Source of the DNA: Plectrocnemia conspersa
Taxonomy: Eukaryota > Arthropoda > Insecta > Trichoptera > Polycentropodidae
Length of the DNA: 64,000 bases
Reading direction: 5' to 3'
Assembly (NCBI GenBank): GCA_009617715.1
Contig: VTFK01000546.1
Coordinates: 62,001-126,000 of the forward strand
How positions within the stretch are numbered: the stretch's first letter is position 1; every line of letters starts with the position of its first letter. Shown here in pieces: positions 23,701 through 34,743 of this stretch. The notes beneath the pieces are model-generated. The model was given only the letters and a program-made list of their open reading frames with translations, was not told the origin of the DNA and ran no database searches. Position numbers and translations under genes: made by a program.

Positions 23701-26700
23701 AGAAAACCTAATATTGTATTTACGCACTGTTTTTTACATAGAGAATCTTTAGTTTCGAAAACATTACCAGCAACACTAAAACCTGTACTAAATCAAGTTG
23801 TAAATATAGTGAATTTCATAAAATCAAGACCTTTAAAAACACGCATGTTTAAAAATTTTTGCATTTCTATGGAAGCCATGTACGAGTGTTTGCTTTTTCA
23901 CACTGAAGTCAGGTGGTTATCTAAGGGTAAAGTTTTATGCCGATTCATAGAACTTAAGAATGAATTGTTAATCTTTTTTCGAAATGAAGGTATGGATAAT
24001 TTTGTAAAATGTCTTCAGAATAATGATTGGTATGCTAAAGTGGCATATTTAGCAGATATTTTTAATTACTTAAATAACGTTAACACAAGCATTCATGGAA
24101 AAAACGAAAAATTCATGACATCCATTGACAAATTGACAGGATATAGGAAAAAATAACTCTTTCGAAAAATCGAATAATAGAAAAAAAAGTAGATATGTTT
24201 CCTTCACTTAACGAAAACATTCCCAAGAGAGTTATTTCCGCAATAATAGACCATTTAACTTTATTGGAAGAAAAAATTGCACATTATTTTCCATTCTTAA
24301 ATATAGAAAATTATGACCGGATACGAAATCATCAAATTAGTCTCATTGTCGACTGATCGTACTCTAAAAATTAAATTTTCCGAAATAACTATGAAGAGTT
24401 TTTGGATTACTGTCCAAGAGGAATATTCACTTCTTTACATGAGGGCACTGAAAATTTTGTTACAGTTTTTAACATCATATTTGTGTTCGCTTGGTTTCTC
24501 AACAACAACTAATATGAAAACTAAAAAACGAGAAAGAGAGAAAAAAATTTAAACGAAGAATTCAGGGTAACTACATAAAATATTCGACGTAATATTTCTG
24601 ATATCTGCAAAAGCCAACAAGCTCTGGTATCACATTAATTAATTTTTGATTGATCATATAAATTTTATTATGTTAAGCAGGAATGTCATTTTGGGTAAAC
24701 AAAGGGAGGAAAATGCACCACTTAGATTTGCCACCCAAAGAGCACCTTTAAATAATAATACAAATATTTTTAATAAAACACGTAATTAAAAATTGGTTCT
24801 AGGGCAAAATTAACTACCTAAATTTATTTTCAATACTAAACTTTTTTATATAATTTAATTTAAAAAAAATTGTATGTAATTTTGTATGAAACTATTATTT
24901 TTTTAAAATATGTAATAAAAATTATGTCCACATATTTTTTTCGACCTCTTAATTCTGGTGCACCGCCACTTTTTCCCATGATCAAAAGTGCACCGTGACT
25001 TTGAAAAGGTTAAGAACCACTGGCCTAGAGGAAAACGATACCTTTATCTGTGGCAAAACAGTATTATCCGAGGGGTTTTTGCGATTGCGATCATCTTTGA
25101 GGTGGGTTCTCTGGTGGCTCTTGAGACTGTGAGGCGTGATGAACGATCTGGAGCAATGGTTTTCGACGCACGCATAGGGACGCTCTCCGGTGTGCGTTCT
25201 CGCATGAGTCTTCAGATGATGGGAAGCGGTGAAAGCCTTTCCGCAGCCCTCTTCGTTGCATCTGTAGTGACAGGAGTACATTAAAAGAAAAGTAAAAATG
25301 GGAAATCTTCATATTACACACCTGTACGGTCGCTCTTGCGTGTGAGTCCTGATGTGCTTTTTCAAGTCGCTGAACGTGGTGAAGTACTTATTGCAGCCTT
25401 CCTGTGGGCAGTTAAATGTGTTGCCGTTGTGAAGCCGTTGGTGCGCTCTCAGTCTGAAAATTTAACATAAAGAAATCAATCGATAAGATAAATTGAGTTC
25501 TTGTAGAATGTACATATAGATGGGGAATTTGAAGTACAAAATAAGTTCACTGAGTCTCAAGTAGGGTATGGATTCAAACGTAGAACAGTTGACATTATTA
25601 AGAAGGTTAAAGAGATGCTTACAATATGATTACAAAACTCCTGAGTACTTTCATTTTCTCACCGTCATCTCTCTTACCCGGCTTTCAAGTTTTTAAAGAT
25701 GCCTCCGATTAGTCGGATAATCTCGAACCGCTACTATATTGAAGGATTCAATGACTAAAATGTCAATCTGAATATCTGACAAATTGAGATGCAAATTAAA
25801 AGCATCAGAGGAACCGTGGTAAATTATCCCAAATGAGATAAAAAATGAAACTTTGACATTGATTTTTAAAACAAAGCACATCTGTCATTATTGAATTTTA
25901 AGAGATGTAACGATAAAGATAAAGTATTGATTAAAGACAGTAGTAAAATTGTAGCGACGTCAAAGTCATTTGAGTCATCAAAATGTTAATTATGTCTATT
26001 ACAATTTTCAGATTATTTTTTATTTGTATTTTATTTTGAAAGTTTTTAACAAGCCTCAAAACTTTAGTAGTTTTTCCAATACCGCCTTTAATTATCATAA
26101 TACAATTTTTTAATTTCAATAAAAAATGTAAAATGGAATCAAATTGCAACGCACTACAATATGGACAGAATATACGTAGTTTATATCCTGTTTTGTGCGG
26201 TCGGTGTGAATATATCGCATTACAGTCACAGATCAGTCACATTGAACAGGTTTTGTGAAAAGCGAGCCTTCCTATAATTATTGTAAAACGATAACTGCGA
26301 TGATAATTTCGCAGTGGATGCAAACCTGTAGAGCGTGTTGAACGCTTTGTCGCAGGCGGCGACGGCGCAAGAGAAGGGCTTCACTTTGGTGTGAACTCTG
26401 AGATGAATCTTGAGGCTGTATGAGGTGACAAATGCCTTCGAGCAACTCTCCTCGGGGCACTTGAACGGGTAGTCGCCTGAAACGAAAGCAAAGGCATGAG
26501 ATGCAAAATATTAAATATTGTTATATCCAATTAAAGTCGCATTTTCGGCCATGCCGTATGACACGGTAAACGCATATGACTCGTTCGATCTTATTTTATG
26601 AAATTTCATGTATACATATGAATGTGGTTTTTAATGAAAATATGTCATATTAAATTTTTAAAGTTGTTTTATAACCTTAAAATTTAGCATATGATAACTA

Positions 26701-29700
26701 GATGAATTAATACGTTAATAATAAAAACTACGTTAGAAGCCGCCGACGCATTTTTACGTCATTTGCAATTCTAACTTAATAACCATTTATAACATATTAA
26801 CTTCGTTAATTACCAGGAAAGTAAATAAAAAAAAAATTATATTGCATTGTATAATGCAGGCGCGACAAAAGGGGAAGAGCAGCCGATGTAAAAAACCAAG
26901 GCTCAGATCATCTTTTATAAATTGAAAAAATTGCGAAAATTTTATTTGGAATTTGGACGATCAATCGATACATTTTTAATTTTTATATAAATAAAATAAA
27001 TATTCTGAAAAAATAAAAGAAATTGTAAAAGTTCTCATCTTTGATCGTATCATGTGCACTTATTCTATGATGTAGACTAACTAAGAGTCTGAGTTTCTGA
27101 GTACCGGATCTCCGTTCCTTTATCTGTTAGTTTATATTATTTTACAATTTTCCATGGGTCACAGTGAAAAAATACGAAATAGTTTATATTTACATTTCTG
27201 TTTACACAAGAAAACGCAGAATTGTGAGCATGAGTTCTTAGATATTAAATTTTAGATGTTTAAGGGGGAGGGGGAGTGCAGCAATAATAATATTTTTCTC
27301 AGCGACCCTAATATAATGAGTTAATAAGTCTATAAAGAAATATTTAAGGGAAATATCTCGGACCTTCAAATAACATTATAACCAGTGGCAAAGAGGACGC
27401 GGATGGAGATTTTTTCTAACCATAGACACAAAAGTTTACATCTGGCTAGTTAAGCAATCGGATAATATATATTTGATAGCAATAAAAAATACAACGATGA
27501 GAAGTAAACGATTGTATGGGGAAAAAACAGCGTCAGCGTCGGTGATGGACGACTTTGACCGAAACCGGTCAGACACTTATTACTACTACTATAAGTACGG
27601 TATATGTTCGGGTCCTCGTTAAATCAAAGCGTTGGAGTGGAGCTCAGAGCAGGAGTACGAAGCAGCAGAGCAACGGGTTTTTAACTGGAGCACGGAAATT
27701 TGTAGTGCTTTGTATATTTTTTTCCCTATATTTGTCAATTTTAGATTTCTAAAACCGATCTTGCGGAAATAAAAAAATTCTTGCAATTAATGTGTAGTTC
27801 TACAATGAAAAAAAAAATGATACAAAAACATTGGACATTATTGATACTAAAAGATGTCATGATTCTTTAAATGTAAATAATCAGGTGAAAGCCATTTGAA
27901 ATGAACGAAAGGCAGGTTTTACATGCAGGACATGACATATGCTGTATACAAACTCAGCAATAGAGAAACTTATCCTACCAACTTAAATTGTATGAATATA
28001 ATTGAAACTATTTCACTAGAGGAATAAACTATAATTAGTATTAGAACTCTCATTAGGTCAAGTTGGGTTTGGTTAATTCGCGTAGGTTAGGTTTGGGTTT
28101 GAGCAGCAAATAGACGCTTTACAGTTGTCCAATTGAGTTTCATAGACATTTTAGCGCAGCATATAATTACATTAGCATCTATCAGTTAATTATATTTTCA
28201 CAAGTAGTACTATATATCTACTTGTGTAAATGTATTTAGACTTCACTAGTGAAAACATAACTTCACTGAAAAATACACATCGCATGTAAATAAATATGTA
28301 AATGTATATATTACTATGAATAGAAAAGTTGAAATCATCTGCCAGATAAATTATATTTTCACTGGTAAAAATATATATCTACCGGTGAAAATGCATTCCG
28401 ATATGATTTCACTGAATGACTTCTTTAAAAAATATATTTGCGATAGATTCGACTGTTTTTTTTTATATTTTCTTCAATTTCTGGTTTAAATCAGGGACGT
28501 CATTTCAGCTTTTTCCAGGAGATAAGGGGCGGGGTGAAAGGGGCCAGTCAGAAGTTGTTTTTTTAAATATTTCGATTTTATTAGGATTCATAGTATTTTA
28601 TTTAATGACATGCATTTTTCTGGCAAAATTCAATAAAAATCATTTTCAGATCGATATAATACTATGGGAGTACTGCAGGGACGCAACTTTGGTCCATTGC
28701 TGTATCTATTGTTCGTTAATGACATAGAAATAGCAACGAATCGCCCAAATGTCTTATTATATGTGGACGGTTTGATAATTTTCAAGAAGGGGATTTGGAT
28801 TCTTTCGATCGGCGGGAAGATTTTCGAGCTTTCAATAAGCGTGCCATGAGATGTCACACTATTTCATTGTCGAGGTCTTCGATGCTTGACAATTTTATTG
28901 TTGGCGGTGTGGCATTAGAAAAAGCACTGGAAATTCAGCTCGTGTGTTGTAGATTCATACATAAATCGTTTTTTTATTAAGAAATGCGAATTACTTTAAA
29001 AGTAGTTTGGTATTGCACACTAATGCATTATATTTATTTATTTATTTCAATTAAATTAAGACCATTGTGAACTAACAGGTAAACCCAATGTGTGATGATG
29101 GTCAAAAAACAATACATAATATTATTTCAATACACAAAAAATACATAAAAAATAATTCATAAAAAGAAACAATAATATAATATTAAAATTATATGATACG
29201 AATTGGACCAGCTCCTTGTAGCTGACATTAAACAGAGCAATGTGCAATGCCAGCGTATTAAGGAGCTGAATGGCGAAAAGCATAGGCAAGACGACAAGTG
29301 TGAACGTCTTAGTTCTAACGGGCATTCAACGAGGGAGCGATGTGATTCTCAAAGATGTTCTGGAACCCAAAACTGTAATTTCTTGACAGCGACATACTAC
29401 TCTAGCGCCAGTCAACCACACGCTGGAGTACGCGGAACATAGTGTGGGAGAGCAGTGATCTCCCGGGCGACCGTCGGAGGTAGAAGCGCGAGGCACTACC
29501 CATGATGGACAAAGCATAGCAGACTAACATAAGCAGAGCCAAAGCTAACATAAGAGGGCCGAGGCTGCGACTGAGGCAGCATATATACCCTTCTATAAGC
29601 TAGGGGAGTGGTGCTGTTACAAGGATGATTCGCAAATGCATGCAATTGCAAAGCAATGCAGGGCACTAAAGGCCGAGCCCGACGCTCGGGAGAAACACTA

Positions 29701-30422
29701 ATGAAAGTGGGTGCCCAAGTACTGGTAACGGCAGTGGCGCACGCAACGGATGCTAAAGTAGTTATACTCGGTGACATACTACTCTCTGCGAAAAGTAAGC
29801 GAATCGAATCGTATCCCAACGCACTTAAAAGAAAGGAGTTGGGATATAAGAACGGATAATAACCAAATATCCTGTTATATATTTTAAGATCCTTTTCTCA
29901 ACTTTTTTGACTAAAAGATCCATAACAAAGAAAATCAAAGTAGAGAGACTTCCACTTGCTCTCAAAAGTGACTCCGAGATCTTTAGTGTAAGTTTTTCTA
30001 GGCAAAATGTTCCCATTGAGAATGGCGAATGGGATGAAAAAAATGACACTAAATGACAGACGGTTAACGGAAGCCCAACTCCATAGAGAATCTAAATCAG
30101 TATGTAAAGGTGTGACATTTTTGTTAATAATAGCCTTGTCGAAAGCATTCTCAAAATGTATATATACGACTTGTCACCGTTTTGGTGAAAGACGGAAGGT
30201 TTCGTTGGTCCAGCAAAGTTGCAAAAAAATAGTTGAAAATGAGAAACTGCAGGTGAAACGAACGAGTAACGATTGAACGCCCTAACCTTAAATATCCAGT
30301 CGATAGTGATATTTACCGCTGTGCGTCTTGAGATGGGTTCTGAGGTTGCCGACGGTGCTGTAGGTTCTGTCGCAGCCGTCCCTCTCGCACCTGAAGCGAC
30401 CCCTCTCTGTCATCTTCTCCAT
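17708..30422 (-). CDS. MTF-1: metal-responsive transcription factor 1 (MTF-1)
   Basis: Minus-strand exons are 30422-30317, 26476-26326, 25453-25322, 25261-25042 and 18978-17708, with matching phases at every junction. The first four encode six C2H2 fingers in order: [95 protein letters not shown] and [19 protein letters not shown]. This order and wording are diagnostic of MTF-1, the zinc- and copper-sensing nuclear activator of metallothionein genes through metal response elements. The last exon is acidic and has the cysteine cluster CKCSDCKC (about 18151-18176), comparable to the copper-binding cluster of fly MTF-1, then SCCGGC and STCRC. The open frame then ends at 17863, but a second frame (17902 to 17708) continues with [18 protein letters not shown]; a 98-nt GT-AG intron (17975-17878) would join them in frame (about 593 aa). 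The start at 30422 follows an in-frame TGA, so an upstream exon is not excluded. Confidence 0.88.
19032..20865. other. MTF-1 intron 4, downstream part
   Basis: This is AT-rich intronic DNA between the last MTF-1 exon (starting 18978 on the minus strand) and the retrotransposon at 20866. It contains only short open frames and no recognised repeat. Confidence 0.45.
20866..22637 (+). mobile_element. 5'-truncated non-LTR retrotransposon (jockey/CR1-like), broken
   Basis: The plus-strand frames encode pieces of a LINE polyprotein: the linker ahead of reverse transcriptase ([35 protein letters not shown]), [19 protein letters not shown], then [16 protein letters not shown] and [16 protein letters not shown], and a C-terminal region [14 protein letters not shown] to RPFVLTA. 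Stops and deletions break the frame, for example near 20940 (TGA), 21547, 21863 and 22329. The endonuclease is missing. Related copies lie at 29036-30240 (minus) and 35990-36305. It lies inside MTF-1 intron 4, antisense to the gene. Confidence 0.8.
22638..25022 (+). mobile_element. 2.4-kb hAT element (ZBED5/SCAND3-like transposase), degenerate
   Basis: The ends are CAGTGGTTCTTAACC and GGTTAAGAACCACTG, with GTGCACCGC blocks just inside both ends. Both sides carry the 8-bp duplication GCCTAGAG (22630-22637 and 25023-25030). The longest frame (23518-24156) reads [47 protein letters not shown] and [19 protein letters not shown], the hAT catalytic-core pattern seen in ZBED5-type proteins. A BED-finger-like region near 22965-23130 is frameshifted. 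It is inactive by coding, but the ends are well preserved. Its right end lies 19 bp from the MTF-1 exon 4 splice donor. Confidence 0.88.
25454..26325 (-). other. MTF-1 intron 2
   Basis: This is intronic AT-rich sequence between exons ending at 26326 and starting at 25453. No recognised repeat or gene is present. Confidence 0.5.
26477..28049 (-). other. MTF-1 intron 1, proximal part
   Basis: This is mostly AT-rich intronic DNA. A slightly GC-richer patch at 27530-27680 has an open frame of 65 codons without a domain. Nothing further is supportable. Confidence 0.45.
28050..28640. repeat. family A repeat, near-complete copy
   Basis: This copy shows the module order best. TAGGTTAGGTTTGGGTTTGAG and GAGTTTCATAGACATTTTAG come first, then the ATATATCTACTTGTGTAAATG arm, ACATCGCATGTAAATAAA, and CACTGGTAAAAATATATATCTACCGGTGAAAATG. 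It then has TTTCTGGTTTAAATCA and the GGGACGTCATTTCAGC module ending near CTGGCAAAATTCAA. It lies in MTF-1 intron 1. Confidence 0.7.
28650..28980 (+). pseudogene. reverse transcriptase fragment
   Basis: The frame 28664-28849 encodes [20 protein letters not shown] then [12 protein letters not shown]. This is the reverse-transcriptase region from the (I)PQGS..GPLLF.L(Y/F)(I/V)ND block to the YADD motif, here degenerated to YVDG. Nothing before or after it is intact, so it is a dead LINE fragment. Confidence 0.7.
29036..30240 (-). mobile_element. antisense copy of the jockey/CR1-like LINE, interrupted
   Basis: Read on the minus strand, 30235-29785 matches the plus-strand LINE at 21650-22480. Shared stretches are TCACCAAAACGGTGACAA, GATTCTCTATGGAG, GGGCTTCCGTTAACC, AAAGATCTCGGAGTCACTTT and GCGTTGGGATACGATTCG. 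The match resumes at about 29390 with CAGTTTTGGGTTCCAGAACA. The two halves are split by the insertion at 29404-29772. No intact frame remains. Confidence 0.7.
29404..29772. mobile_element. 369-bp insertion with 13-bp target duplication
   Basis: GACATACTACTCT occurs at 29391-29403 and again at 29773-29785, and removing the stretch between restores continuity of the antisense LINE. The insert is GC-rich and has TATATACCCTT near 29581. Neither strand encodes a recognisable protein. A 13-bp duplication suits a SINE-like or other retroposed element better than an LTR. It shares CACGCTGGA...TAGTGTGGGA with 780-900. Confidence 0.65.
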
Positions 30423-30442
30423 CTCATGTTTGCGTCGACGTC

Positions 30443-30527
30443 AGCCCGCGCACGTTCCGCATTCGGTTTCGATGCGTAGGCGCATCCGATTATCGCGTTT
30501 AGCGACGGATTCGAACGTGCGCGGGCT
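30443..30527. repeat. inverted repeat just upstream of the MTF-1 start
   Basis: AGCCCGCGCACGTT (30443-30456) and its perfect complement AACGTGCGCGGGCT (30514-30527) enclose 57 bp, with a smaller nested pair GATGCG/CGCATC (30471-30476, 30481-30486). It lies 21-105 bp upstream of the proposed MTF-1 ATG in a CpG-rich patch. It may be promoter or 5'UTR structure. No TGCRCNC metal response element is present within the arms. Confidence 0.6.
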
Positions 30528-30590
30528 CCTTACGATTCAAATTTCAAAATGAAAAACAAAACAATATTTTTGTTTTTACGTTCATTTTAT

Positions 30591-30628
30591 TTAAATAGCG
30601 AAGAAGCTGTCGTCGATGGTTTTCAACC
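30591..30628 (-). other. possible terminal exon of another minus-strand gene
   Basis: On the minus strand CTCCTTTCAG is followed by 38 nt whose second frame reads LKTIDDSFFAI and stops; an AATAAA overlaps the stop. It could be the last exon of a gene upstream of MTF-1, or chance. No partner exon was found. Confidence 0.2.
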
Positions 30629-31023
30629 TGAAAGGAGCAACGTAAGCTAATCAAGGTCAAATTCATTACTAATTTTTCTCCACTACTATATATTATATGT
30701 ATACACAGTTATAATTTATTTTTCCCGACTTCATTATTTCTTGATTCTTGATTTAAGCAGAGTGGGATGGATTCCTAAACTTCTGATTAAAATTAATTAC
30801 AACGGCGGAAAAAATATTGTTTGATAAATTTATCAGTTTTTAAATATTCCTAGAATAACGGATAAACAATCTGATAATTTATGTTACGCCGTAGATTAAA
30901 CTAATGCAATTTTTATATAAGAAAGATTTCATTTTAGTCATCATACAATAATTTTAAACTCCACAGTCAAGATTAAAAACGTAAGATAGAAAAAAATATT
31001 TCTGTATCAAGGTTCTAAAATTA

Positions 31024-31865
31024 TAATTAGTTTTAGAAGCTTCATTATGTTATGTTTGGGCAAATGGACGTTTCGCAACTGTCAAATTCAGTTTCATAGA
31101 CATTTTAGAGCAGTAAATTATATTTTTGCAAGTGAAAATATAAATTAACTAAAAAATACATATTCACTGTAACATTTATATAATATTATACATCGCAGGT
31201 AAATAAATAATGCTAGGTATGTATAGGGGTACCCAAAAGAAAAAACGTTTTTATAATTTTCATACTTTAATTGTATTTAAAAATTTTCATTATTTTTTCT
31301 GAATTAATTCACAACTGATATTAATTCTGATGATTTCAAAAAGCTTAAATGGCGTCCCTGATATAAAAAAGTATGCAAAATATTAAATTAAGCATTTTAC
31401 TTTTGACACCCTTACTATCAGTAATTCGCACAGCATTGTGTCATTTATATTTTACATCATTCAAAAGGTTTTACAAAGTAATTAATGATTGATTAAAATA
31501 ATTATTACTAAGCAATAAATATTTTTTATTAAATAATATTTAAAGGCAATTAGTTAATTTTCTGCATTAATTGGTTAAAAAAATATCGGTAAAAACCGAG
31601 AAAAAAATTACAAATATATTCCAATACTTCATATATTTTTTATTCAATATTCAAATAGTTCAAAACTACAAGTAATTTGAGAACATTTGCTTAGATTTTC
31701 TTTGAGGGATGGCCTGATAATTTCTGGTCTAGAACCAAGGACGTTATTTCAGCTTTTTTTAATTGTTTTATTTCATTTTGATTCATAGTATTTAATTAAA
31801 TGGCATATTTATTTCAGGTCAGATTCAGGCCCCCACCTGCCCTCACCCCCAAATGAGGTCCTTGA
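31024..31865. repeat. family A repeat, divergent copy
   Basis: The left arm (31024-31210) has TTTCGCAACTGTCAAATT, TTTCATAGACATTTTAG and ATCGCAGGTAAATAAA. At 31715-31865 are TTTCTGGTCTAGAACC and a short module bounded by AGGACGTTATTTCAGC and AAATGAGGTCCTT, giving that module inverted ends. The middle is unrelated AT-rich DNA. Confidence 0.6.
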
Positions 31866-34186
31866 TGAAACGATGGAAAGAATGAGTGAATATGGTCAAC
31901 AAGCAATGCCCAGTGCGAAACAAGATTTACATCCGCGCAAGACAAATTTTTTGAGTCAAGACCGGATAGCTTTTATCACAGAGGCGCCGAAAAACTTGTA
32001 GAACGTTGGCAAGAAATTATAAATACTGAAGCTGAATACATTATTGCCTAATTTATTGTAATTTTTTGTAGTGTCCACTTCATTTGGAAAAAACAGATAC
32101 AATATAAACGTCGGCACAACCGCTACGAGAAAATCGATCTTCACGCGCCATGCGATCCTAATTCATACGGCGCACCATTATCGACGGGGAATAACATATT
32201 GGGTACTATATAAATTTTCAATTAGTTTTATAAAAATTTAGTGCTAATTATCTAGTCGCCGGCCTCCTTTTATTTTTATCGAATGGGCCGCTTTACAAAA
32301 TTATTATTTACGTTATGCTACTTTGATTGTTATTTCGGGTACTTTGGAGCAATATTTCTTTGTTCATGAAACTATTCTGCAGCCATCTAATCTATTTCCC
32401 AATTAATTAAGTTTGTAAATTTGTCGAATAATAATGGACCTATAATAATTATTGTTAATAATATACTTTGATCTTAATTCTAATATGAAAAAATATAAGA
32501 AGCAGGACGTATAGAAATTAAAATTGCAAAATCACATATAAACTTTTGAATTTCCGTGGAATTCTAACTACCAAAGTCAACAAAGAATCGAAACCTATTA
32601 AGTCTCTGCGTTTTATTTAAGTAATATATCAGCATATTGGCAATACACTCAAAATTTTAGCGCTGTGCGGCCAATTTGTTTTTAACGTCCATGCCATAGG
32701 TGTATGTATCGATTAATGGCAGCTGTGAGTAAAATATTTTTAATTTATACGCTGCATGAACAATCTCATACATATTCAATTAAAGTAAAATCACCAAAAA
32801 AGCTCTGCATTGTAAGATATGTCTTATATTTTCTATAATTAAAGTATGGCTATACCTGCGTCTCGTGAAGTTACCGACCTAAGCGCAACGCAAAAAACTA
32901 TCATAAGTAGGCACTATTTGTTTCTGCATTACATCCGTTTTTTATGTTAGTTCCAAACGGCAATTTTATTTTCAATCGGTAAAATCGTCGCGGCAGTTTT
33001 TGCTCGTTGATTATCAAGTGAATGACGATGCTTCTTAAACTGCGAACGAAGTCAGCGGCGAACTGATCAGATTAACAGTAATGAAGCCCAGTATGTGTCA
33101 AATTCCTAAATCTGACATTAAAATACTATTTATAAGGATAAAGTAAAACATTCTTTCTTTTGTCATTGAATTCTTGAGTGTTTTTTTTCGGTAGTGGTTC
33201 TAACATCTGGTGTACTCTAAATAAATGATATATAAATAATAGGTAAGAAGCTTAATTATTTTTGTCTAAATAAATTGGACCGCAGTGGATTCAATAAGAA
33301 AAAAGTTTTGGCCTGTTAAAGGTTAACGTATAATATAATTTTCTCGTTCTACCTTCGCAGGGTTTATGCTCATGTTTTTCTTATTATATTTTCGTTTGAT
33401 TGATATATGTTAAAAAATGATTCATTCGAGAAAAATGAATATTGACTCATGCGTCGTCGATTCGGCGTTCAAAAAACCCAGACTTTGTTGCAATACTTGA
33501 ACTTAAGAAACATATATCGATGAGACACGATGGTCACTAGTATTATTATATATAATGAAAAAAATTAGCATCAAATATATGATTAATTAAATTATAAATA
33601 TATTTATTAGCATACTCATGCCTGCAAAATCTGCAAAAGTCAACATTTAGTCAACTCTTTGTGTTGACCTCTTGTTACCCCCAAAAAATGTAACGACTTT
33701 CTTGGTACCGCTTAAAAATATAGAAAGCGATAAAAGGTTCTGAGAAACCCCTTCCCTCTACCCGGCACAATAGATACCGACGACTCTAAGTCGTCAGTCA
33801 GACATTGGATCTTGAGTCGTTAACAAGAGGTAGTTCAGTGCACTTCCTATTTATTGCCGGCGTTGTTTTTTAAACATTCGGATTATCGGTCATCTAGTGA
33901 AGACCTCTTAGAGACCAATACCAACGCTACATTATTTTTTTAGCAACAAAAAATAATCAACAAGTGAGTCACCGGTAAGTCTGTCTGACTGTCCATCTTC
34001 AATAATTTTAAAATTGTGGTTTTTAACTTTTAAAATTGCTTTTTCGACTTTATCCATAATCGACGCACCCGTATAGGGAATTTTAATTTCGCAAACTTGG
34101 GGTTGATTATCCTTAAAGAGCTCCTCGACATATGTCTTCCGTCTGGTTAGTTTTCAATAGTGGCAAATATTAGGTCACCTTTTTAA
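31866..34186. other. AT-rich intergenic, no gene seen
   Basis: Only short frames without domains are present. A motif TAAATAAATGATATATAAATAATAG near 33215-33250 recurs at 37118-37155. A small hairpin GACGACTCTAAGTCGTC lies near 33780. No transposon ends could be placed. Confidence 0.45.
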
Positions 34187-34630
34187 CCCTTTGAGTAGTG
34201 AGTTAATTTAAACATATTTATTATTTTTTTTTTGTATACATCTGGGAGTGAGTTAATTTTACGTATTTTTTCATAATTACTTTAATTGTTATTAATTTGT
34301 TATTATTTATATTGCATTTATAGTAAATTACAGAAAAAAATCAGTGTTTCTCGACGTTTAATTGCTTTGATTGATTTTTACTACTTTTATGAATTAGCGT
34401 GTTTTAATAATTTATTTCAACATTTTTCTAATATTAAATTTCATTAATTTATTTTTCATATTTTTATATATGTTTTGGCTTTCGTAGATTTTTTTTATCT
34501 CAATTCAGAGGCTCTCAATATGTTTTTATTAAATTAATAAAACATATTTTTTGTTATGTTAATTTACGTACTATTTAATTCATAAAAAAATATTATATAG
34601 ATATAATGTTTTTTATTTATTATTTTTCAG

Positions 34631-34665
<35 letters not shown>

Positions 34666-34743
34666 TACATATATAACTATCTGTGGTACCCCAAAACAGT
34701 GAAATATCTACCGCCGTACATGTACGGCGATACCGCTCAAAAA
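34187..34743. mobile_element. piggyBac-like non-autonomous element, copy 2
   Basis: The left end is TTAA-CCCTTTGAGTAGTGAG (TTAA at 34183-34186). The right end contains the palindrome CCGTACATGTACGG followed by CGATACCGCTCAAA. It matches 15332-15860 along its length. The TTAA and CCCTTTGAG end are typical of piggyBac. It contains a (TA)n run at about 34636-34662. It is non-coding; the right TTAA is degraded. Confidence 0.65.

Noticed and set aside
29404..29772. Solo LTR
   Set aside because: The target duplication is 13 bp rather than 4-6 bp, and the ends are not TG...CA.
30443..30527. Metal response elements in the MTF-1 promoter inverted repeat
   Set aside because: The arms contain GTGCGCGGG, which does not fit TGCRCNC.
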